Source of the DNA: Thamnaconus septentrionalis | Taxonomy: Eukaryota; Chordata; Actinopteri; Tetraodontiformes; Monacanthidae | NCBI GenBank assembly: GCA_009823395.1 | Contig: CM020515.1 | Span: 12,966,489 to 13,030,488 of the forward strand | Length of the DNA stretch: 64,000 bases | Direction of reading: 5' to 3' | Shown: piece by piece, positions 56,747-64,000 of the stretch | Numbering within the stretch: position 1 is the first letter of the stretch | Layout of the letters: each line of letters opens with the position of its first letter | The notes under the pieces: model-generated | Seen by the model: only the letters and a program-made list of their open reading frames with translations | What the model was told of the DNA's origin: nothing | Databases searched by the model: none | Program-made: the position numbers and the translations under genes

Positions 56747-57547
56747 CCTGCACCACCTTTCTCAGTTTAATCCCCCCAAGTCCGTACAAGCTGCAACACG
56801 AAGCCCAAAAAATCCGCTCATATTAACGCTGTGATCCGCCACCAAACATAAATACACAACTTGACATTTCTAAACTCCTGCCTTAATTGTGCATTATGTG
56901 CGCTTTGTGCACCGTAAAGGCAGGGTGGTACATGGAAAGTACCGGTGACGGAGTCGTCGACGTTCCGTTTTTTTTTTTACTGCCACTCGGTGGCTTTCTG
57001 GGATGGGAAAGTCACCCAGGTGAAGGCAAACTTTTCCAGGCCCCTGCAGAACTGCGGCGCCGTGCATCAGCGTAACCCGGGGTCGCGTCCTTCCAAAAGC
57101 TGGCAAGGAGAGAAGACGTAGGGAATGGATCGGGAGAAGGCACTTTGGAAAGTGCGAGCGAGGCTGCCTGGCTGCTTTCTTTTCCCTCTGTCGGCTGCCA
57201 GCTTATCGACTTTAACGACGCGGGTGAACGGTGGCCAGTCCCTTTGCCCCTCCGTGTCCTCGTGTCCTTGGTGCCGGCGAGGCAGCAGCAGCAACAACAG
57301 CGCACCAATAAAGTCCCACATGGTGCTGATTGTGAGGTGTTGGATTTCCCCCCCTACTGACGTTCGCTCTCTGAGCGGATTCGTAAAAGTGACAAATAAA
57401 TAAATGAATTGACATCCTGGCTGAGAGTTTTTGTGCCACCGTTTTGTATTTTCGGTGCCACGGTGATGGCAAGCAGAGCTGAGGGGTCGAGGCCAAGGGG
57501 CGCTTTGGGTTTGGGATGAGAAGATACAAGAACACAAGATTCCACAA
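56745..57547. other. Non-coding stretch, no gene seen
   Basis: Frames on both strands at 57,067-57,545 (up to 156 codons on the minus strand) overlap and have no recognisable domain. A CAG/CAA-rich patch lies at 57,282-57,300. Confidence 0.45.
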
Positions 57548-57846
57548 ATAAAAATAATGGATTGGATTTATATATTGCTTTTCTAGGAACTCAGATTACT
57601 TAACATTGAACCCATTATTCATTCACACCACATAGGCAGGCAGGCAGACTGACAGAAGCATGGCAGTCAATCTGCGCCAAATGGCCCCTACGATCACCAC
57701 CAATATTCACTAACATTCGTAAGTGGCAATGTGAGTTAATTGCCTTCCCCAAGGACACAGCGACAGACTGGGATTAAGCAGGATTTGAACCGCCAACTTT
57801 TCGTTCATTGTAGAACCCACTCTACCTTCTGAGTTACAGTTGCACC
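57548..57846 (-). mobile_element. tRNA-derived SINE
   Basis: Read on the minus strand the right end has a tRNA-like head: AACTCAGAAGGTAGAGTGGG (A box), about 25 bases, then GCGGTTCAAATCC (B box at 57,781-57,793). It continues into CTTGGGGAAGGCAATTAACTC and ends in an AT-rich tail at 57,548. The order head, body (with CCAAGGACAC and ACCCATTATTCATTCACAC) and tail matches a very widespread fish SINE-like repeat. It is diverged and not a tRNA gene. Confidence 0.7.
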
Positions 57847-59224
57847 AAATGTGTCTTCGAAAAATACATGTAAATTGTACTCAGCCAAATAAGCTTCAGC
57901 TCATTGTGGTGGTTTAGAAGCTCCTCTTTTGACGTATCTCATCTACTGGAGCTGTCACTCACTTGACTCCGCCCCTTGTTTCTTTTCCTGTCGTGTTGGA
58001 GTCGCTGCATAACATTGCCGTGATAACAAACATCTGACATGGCTGACACTGGCCAAGTGATGGCCGACTTCACCCACTTCCTTACCTTGTTGCTAACTGC
58101 TAGCGTGTGAGTGGTGGCTTGCAGCTACATTGGCCTCTGATGGAATTACATATCAAATGTATTCCTTCTGCCACGACTGATGGAAACACATCTTTTTTTT
58201 AATCAACTTGTCGAAAGTTCTCTTTCATTTCCTTTGACTTCAACACAAACACAAACACTTTCTGTCTTCGCTATCCAACAGTGACTGCCGCAGCAAAACC
58301 TAGTAAGTATCGTCCTCCTCGCAGATCACCTGCCCACCTGTCTCGTTCAGTGAAGCAATGACATCGGTCCCCCAGGCCGTAAAGGAGGGACTTGAGCTAT
58401 AAAACGCCTCATGATGTCTGGGATCCTGCCGCCGTGGCTGTTAGGCTGTAAAAGCCTTGTTGTAAAACAAGAAAAAAATCCAGATTGAAGCGATACAGTA
58501 GGAAGAGATGAAAAGGCGCCTCGGCCGGTCGTGCTTTAATAAACCTGCAGTGGGCTAGGTCGCCAGCGGTAAACACGGGGAGAAATTCTTTGAATTCCCT
58601 GCTGGCCCCTGAAGCCCTCAGCCGCCGGTTGCGTGTTTTTGACGTCACCTGGAGATCAATCAGTGCAAGAGTTCTGGCTCGGGATGTTGTTTAACCACAT
58701 GCTATGGACGCTGGACTGCATGCGCGGCAAGTAGTGCGTTGGTTTCGCGGACACGTGCTAAATATTCTGCCGCTTCTTTGTAGGTGGGCCTGATGGTGCA
58801 GGAACACCCCCCTGTCCACATGTGCAGAGCTTTGCTTGCAGCGAGCCTCTGCCTCTCCCCCACCGTCTATCTATCTATCTTTTTCTGTAATTGTGTCTCA
58901 GACCCAGACGTGTCCATAAATAAACGGGGTCTCCCTCTCCACAACCGGAGCCAAGCCATGTTTATGTTCGGCCTCGTGCTGCCGACCGCTTCGGCGGCTC
59001 AGGTGGAATCAAGATGTGCCACCAAAAACTCTGGCATCTGCTTAATGGACCAGCGTGAGCTTTAAATGTAACCGCAGGGTCGTTTGGGAGATATTTATAT
59101 TTCAAGCTTTTGTTAAGGTTACAAGGTCTTTCGGTCATGTGTGAGAGGGTTTTTTTTTTCACACTCTTGCAGTTTTTACAGGATTGAACAGTTGAGCAGA
59201 ACGTGAAAACGTGAAGCAGAGAAC
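57847..59224. other. Non-coding stretch, no gene seen
   Basis: Acceptor-like GCTTCTTTGTAG ends at 58,783, but no convincing donor or known frame follows. A CTAT repeat (58,866-58,880) is short. Confidence 0.45.
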
Positions 59225-59395
59225 AGAGAACGGTCCCAAAAAGAGAAAATATCCAGTGAGCGGCCGGCCGTGTGGAGGAAAATGCCTCGTTGATGTCGGG
59301 GTTCAGAGGTCAGAGTGGGCAGACTGGTTGGATACCATTGAAAAGGCGACAGAAAGTCAAATAACCACTGGTCACAGACATGGTCTGCAAAAAAA
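59225..59395 (+). mobile_element. Tc1-like fragment (uninterrupted)
   Basis: CCAGTGAGCGGC, GAAAATGCCTCGTTGATG, CAGAGTGGGCAGACTGGTTGG-type sequence and CAAATAACCACTG match the 5' half of the coding region of fish Tc1-like elements. The segment 59,305-59,390 aligns with both pieces flanking copy C at 41.3-41.9 kb and is not interrupted. It ends in an A run. No intact frame. Confidence 0.75.
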
Positions 59396-60729
59396 AAAAA
59401 AAGTTACAGTTTTGTAGCCGCATTGTGTATCATTTATTTTTTAAAGGAATTGATCATTGTCACCTGGTCACTGTGTGTGCTGCTGCTGTTGTTTTCCAGT
59501 TTAGACAGTTGGGTTTGAGGTTCTATTTCGTCTTACTCACATTCGTTTTCGTTCTCTCCTGCTGCTCATTTCATTCGTTTCTGGAGCCAGGCTATTAAAT
59601 CTAATGAACACTTATTACCCAGAGTTGGATCCCGAGCCTCCCCGCTAAACATCCCCTGTGTAGCTGAAGTTTGTTTTACTTGTACCTGATTATTCAAACA
59701 GAGTGGTGAAACATGCAGATGGAGCCTTTTAGCCTCTGGTCTTTCCAGGTTGTCCCACAAACAGTCCGACCCGAGATCCCTGATTGGATCGAGACCTATA
59801 GAGCATTTCACCTTTAATCCTGGACTCAATCCAGAGGCTTTTTTACGTGTGTTTATATAACAATCTGTTCTCCTGCCTCATTTGCTGAGTCATCTGGATA
59901 GTTGTCTTGAGTGCAGTGTTGTTTTTAAAGGTACCACATTATGTAAAATTAACCCTACTCATTTTTTTTTTTACACATCTTGACCCTGTATGTGTTTATC
60001 CTTGAGAAAAGTCCATCTTTTGCTTGCGTGACATTTTTCATAAAGTGAACATTAAAAATAATCTACCTTTTTTATTTTATTTTTTTTAAATAAACCCTTT
60101 GTGACGTCACAGACGACCCATACATCTCCCTGGAATGGTGTTGGCTTCCCCCTTTGAGACAGCCTGGTTTTTGTTCCCTTGCAAATATGCGAACAGTCAA
60201 GCAGAGCATTCTTTTTTTTTTTTTTTTTACCAGAAAGTCAAAACTCTTTTTTTATTATTGTTAGTGGAGGCTGTTAACAGAGGGCTAACTATTTTTTTGT
60301 TTCCCTTGAAGAACTATTGTCTGTTTTTTGAATAGTTAATCATTACAGGTGGTATGAAAAACAGATTTGAAACCTGGTAAAATATGGGACATGCAATAAA
60401 CGCAGTGACACAAGACAAAAGCTCTAAGCAAGAGAATTTCTCTTTCAACGTGTTCAATGCAAACGTGACAGCTCAGCAAAAAGTTAATTTCAGGTCTAAT
60501 AGCGCGCATTTTAAAGTTGATAACGTTGCACTTTTGGAGAGTAGTAAAACAAATGCCCCCTTTTTTGGAGCCAGTTTGTATTTTTCTTTCAGTTGCAGGT
60601 GTTAAATTTGTCATTTTGGCCAACTGTTGCACCTCTTAGACTCCGTTATTTGTTCTTCTTCTTTTTTTCTTTTTTTTTACGAGCGGTTCAGCACCCATCT
60701 GAAATTGCAGGCCGGCTTGATGGCTTAAT
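59396..60729. other. Non-coding stretch, no gene seen
   Basis: T runs at 59,962-59,972, 60,068-60,089 (interrupted) and 60,211-60,228. CTTTGTGACGTCACAGA near 60,100 recalls a decayed repeat seen elsewhere in the window (45,925; 37,640; 21,133). The shared phrase is short. Confidence 0.45.
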
Positions 60730-61000
60730 AATTGTTTGCTGATCGCCAGGTGTGAGACTGAAGATTATTGCGGCAACCGACGGATGGAAACGTTCCTTCC
60801 AGCGTGGGCTTTGTGCGCGCGTGTGCGCCGACGTCTGACTGCCCCCCTGGTGTTGTCGGTGCAAATCCGCCGCAGCAGAGTGTTAGTGAATGAGTGGCAC
60901 ATTAAAGTCTGGGCTGCCTCCTCTCTCGGTGAGAACTTAGTGAGTCATGAATCACGGCGAACAGCGCGCACATTGTTGAGGCCTTTTCCTTCTGACTCCT
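60730..61000. promoter_or_regulatory. Candidate conserved non-coding element
   Basis: Balanced non-repetitive sequence with GGCTTAATAATTGTTTGCTGATCG just upstream, GAGTCATGAATCACG and GCACATTAAAGTC inside. Inference from texture only. Confidence 0.2.
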
Positions 61001-61356
61001 CCACCGTCACTTGTGGTTTTTAATTTGATACGTGCGTACGGAAAGCAGTCAAATAAACACAGTGTAAAGTTTCCCCCCGAATCTGTACCAATCCATCAAC
61101 AAAAAAAATAGGAAGATGCAACACAAATCATGGAGCTCAACCTTAACTTGTTGTCATCCCCAGCAGGAATTTCCCCTGGAGCCAACGCCGGCCGCTCCTG
61201 CGTGTTCCAACCTCTTGAAAAATCATTGGGAGGTGTGCTCATTAATGCCGCGTTTGTTTGGCACAATACAAGATGACAACAACAACGGGAGGGGAAAGAC
61301 GGGAGAGAATGTGTGCTGAAGCTGCGTCATTTGATCCAACGTGCCAGAGTTTAAGG
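61001..61356. other. Non-coding stretch, no gene seen
   Basis: An acceptor-like TTGTCATCCCCAGCAG ends at 61,166, but no good donor follows within a credible exon length. Confidence 0.45.
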
Positions 61357-61600
61357 GTGTGTTCACGCCCGACCTGGTAAATCAAACTCAAGTGGGTTTG
61401 CTCCGCATGCCCAGTTAGTTTGGGGTTTGTTCGTAAGTACTATTGAACTGTGCTGTTGAATTGTCGGTTAACACAACCAAAACAAACGCGAGTGTAGCAA
61501 AGTTTCCCTGTGTTAAGCAATTTATGTTTTCCTATCAATCAATAGTTGTTGTTGCAGCGCCACCACAGGCGAGGAGGGGAACACATTGTTCATAGGGTTC
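61357..61600 (+). mobile_element. Probable fragment of a fish non-autonomous repeat
   Basis: GGGTGTGTTCACGCCCGACCTGG, AATCAAACTCAAGTGGGTTTG and GTTTGTTCGTAAGTAC follow the pattern of a common fish repeat whose ends read GTGTTCACACC. Assignment rests on recalled pattern and the right end is not defined. Confidence 0.35.
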
Positions 61601-62012
61601 GGTTTGTTTGTTTAGTAGACCGTGGAAGCAAAGCGGGACCGGTTGAATATTATTAAAATGTCATTCATCAGAGGTGCCTGATTGCCTTCAAGTGAAGGTG
61701 TGTGCAGCGTCACACTGTACATTAACCACAAACCACATCTGCTGCAAGGAAGGAAGCAAATGGGCTCACGTCTGCTGAACACGCTGTGTTGCAAAATTTT
61801 CAAGGGAAGGGTGGCTTTGCGGCCCGGCAATGTCTTGGCCAACGAGAATCGGTGTCTTACTACATTTCACTTAATATGCTATCATTGTAAAAGAAATAAT
61901 CTGTAATTAAATATAGAGCACAGGGCGCCACACCTGTAAGTCTTGCGTGATTATAAAGGCCTGTGTTGGCATGATAGTCAGACTCCGCCTACATCAGTGG
62001 CCCAGCTGGCAG

Positions 62013-62015
<3 letters not shown>
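61601..62015. other. Non-coding stretch, no gene seen
   Basis: Nothing recognised. Confidence 0.5.

Positions 62016-62085
<70 letters not shown>
62016..62085. repeat. Long (GT)n microsatellite
   Basis: About 35 GT units followed by TATATA. Confidence 0.97.
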
Positions 62086-62090
<5 letters not shown>

Positions 62091-63047
62091 CTCATCTTGT
62101 ATACTACATCAGTCTCTCCTGCACCCAGTCCTTCCATGGCTTCGCCCCTAAAAGGATCTAAAGTCCCACAGAACCTCGAAAACCTCTGTTTTACAACCTC
62201 TTTCTCTCGCCTGTTTCCCCCGAAAAACACAATATTCTTTCCAGATAATGGAAAGAACAGATTAGAGCGTTACAGCATTGGCACCTAGACAAAATGTTTA
62301 GTATGCAGAGTTCAGCCTCCTCCAGAGTCCCTCAAAGTGCAGCTACTGGCGGAGGGAACAGCAGGGGAGCTTCCTCTGCTCTCTCCTGGAGAGGTGGTGG
62401 TGGTGGTGGTGGTGTTGGGGAGGGGGGCACCTCCGAAGTGCCTGATAGTCCCTGTTTTTCTTGGACTGCTCACAAAGTCTTTCCACCCAGCTCCCTGTAA
62501 ACTTCTGAGGATGTATTTCTGTCGCAGAGGCAAATGATCGTCCTCTGGTGTCGTATCGGCCTTCTGGCTTCCTCTTTTTGTTTTGCTTTCCACTCGTCCT
62601 CCTCACCTTCTCTTTTTTTTGCCTTCTTTTGCTGAGAACAATAAATAAACTAAGAGTTGACAGAAGGAGCTATTTGCTTTTATTATTATTTTGATTATTA
62701 TTATTTTCTAACCTGAGGAGACTGCAGCATCACTTTGATGTTATGTGGTTTGGAACAGGGACTTTTTTTTCTTTTTTAATTTTTATTTTTGTAGCTGAAC
62801 CATTGCTGACCTTTTGTTATGGGTGAAGATAAGAAAAAAAAAACATATTTGCACAGGAAGCGCGCATACAAACTTTGTGATCTGCTTACTAAGATTAGAC
62901 GCAAATGACCTGGCTTATGACGTGGCAAAGCGGTGTGATTAGGGAGCGGAGAATTACGGTTTTAAGGCTTTTTCAGCCGTCTACTTTCGTCTCATGGCAG
63001 CCACAGTTTTAACCAGTTCCACTCCTGGTGACTGCACCCACAATGTA
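62086..63047. other. Non-coding stretch with a (GGT)n tract
   Basis: A GGT/GTG tract lies at 62,394-62,415, followed by GGGGAGGGGGG. TTA-rich at 62,680-62,705. No gene seen. Confidence 0.5.
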
Positions 63048-63076
63048 TTTTATTTATTTATTTATTTATTTATTTT
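63048..63076. repeat. (TTTA)n tetranucleotide repeat
   Basis: About seven TTTA units. Confidence 0.93.
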
Positions 63077-64000
63077 TGACAAAGCTTTGATAAAATGATA
63101 AAAATGTGATTTTCATGCTTAGAAGGGTTAGAATCTCACCCTCAACCTATAAAAGTAGCCTCAGCAGTTTTCTGTCTGTTTGCTTTATAATTATGCAAGC
63201 ACCCGAAATGATCAGCTGCAAGTGATGTTCACTGGATCTTTTCTTATCCTCCTCAAACTCCAAATAATAATAAAAAAAAAACAATCACGCTGAGGGGCCA
63301 CACGTTTTTTCTGTTATTTAGCAGAACAAGTACATTTAATCCTCCCCAACGAGCGGCGTGCAATTTTTTTTGCTGTGATGTCGGCGGTTTAGCAGGAGGT
63401 GAAAGCCGTGATTTCTGTGTACAAAACACCACAGAGGAGATGTACTCTTGAACAGGCTGCCGGCAGAGGTGAGGGAAGAGGGGTAATTACCACATTGAGA
63501 GGGGGGAGGATGGAGGGGAAGGATTCAAAATAGATTTAATCTTCCTCGATCCCCTTCACCCAAGCAGCCCTCCCTGTTTTCTTTCTTTTCAATTTTTTTT
63601 TGCAGTGTACAGTGAGCATGCTCTGTCTTGTTTTGTCAGACACAAGGAGAGCACAGAGAAGAGCTGAAATGGAGACGGACGGGAAGACGGGGTGAGGCTC
63701 TGGGGCAAGGTGAACAGTGAACTTGTTTTTGGGGAAGGTTCAAGTCGGAGGTGCCCACTTAAAAAAAAATGTTGCTGGCATAGGAGCAGAGCTAATGACT
63801 TTCGTGGCAGCTGCCGGCCTCCCCTTTCCAACAGCGGCCTTGCTCTGCGGCGAGACAGCGCAGTCGTGTGTTTTCCCCTCTTGGACAAACACAGCGCCCA
63901 CTGGCTAATTTGCGACGACTGGCAAGTGTTTGAGGGAAGGAAGAGACGTAGTCAAGAGTGCGGACGTCATTTAAAAAAAAAAGAAAAAAAATCGGCCGCT
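63077..64000. other. Non-coding stretch, no gene seen
   Basis: A-rich runs near 63,271-63,281 and 63,972-63,992. Frames at 63,589-63,908 are unrecognised. Confidence 0.5.

Noticed and set aside
58784..59065. Frame starting just after an acceptor-like tract
   Set aside because: No donor that closes a credible exon and no recognisable domain.

Overview
This is vertebrate nuclear DNA, most likely from a teleost fish. The reasons are very dense (CA)n/(GT)n, (GA)n and AT-rich simple repeats, many homopolymer runs, no long uninterrupted reading frames outside repeats, GT-AG style splice signals, and the remains of mobile elements typical of fish genomes: Tc1-like transposons, Harbinger-like and other inverted-repeat elements, an L2/CR1-like LINE tail and tRNA-derived SINEs. 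The species cannot be told from the sequence, and nothing prokaryotic or viral was recognised.

No complete protein-coding gene can be supported. The best evidence for a gene is a CpG-dense stretch at 46,440-47,172 on the + strand. It has an inverted CCAAT box at its upstream end and a good splice donor at its downstream end, so it looks like a promoter plus a largely untranslated first exon of a gene running right and out of the window. The product is unknown. Three short splice-bounded stretches (4,605-4,707; 31,191-31,258; 32,719-32,807) are weak internal or first-exon candidates on the same strand. The rest reads as intron or intergenic DNA, with several blocks (near 0.8, 2.8, 3.4, 4.4, 8.4, 16.3, 38.3, 44.7 and 60.8 kb) that look like conserved non-coding elements. 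Conservation could not be tested here.

Layout: 0-6 kb holds a compound microsatellite, a 0.5-kb inverted-repeat element and candidate enhancers. At 6.3-6.8 kb there is a Harbinger-like element carrying a broken Myb/SANT-like domain. At 11.6-14.2 kb there are LINE pieces and a half copy of the 1.5-kb element. At 17.6-21 kb lie two copies of a TA-flanked inverted-repeat family and long GT, CT and GT/TA tracts. At 28.7-29.5 kb there is a decayed Tc1-like transposase. At 33-40 kb there are a strong G-quadruplex motif, a SINE and other repeats. At 41.3-41.9 kb a third TA-flanked element sits inside a Tc1 remnant. At 42-49 kb lie the CpG-rich putative promoter, long CA tracts and a (GCT)18 tract. 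At 57.5-62.1 kb there are a SINE, a Tc1 fragment and a long GT tract.

The most instructive observation is the nested insertion at 41.3-41.9 kb. Comparison with an uninterrupted related Tc1 fragment at 59.2-59.4 kb gives the empty site and shows that the inner element duplicated a TA dinucleotide. I found no convincing new multi-gene system in this window.
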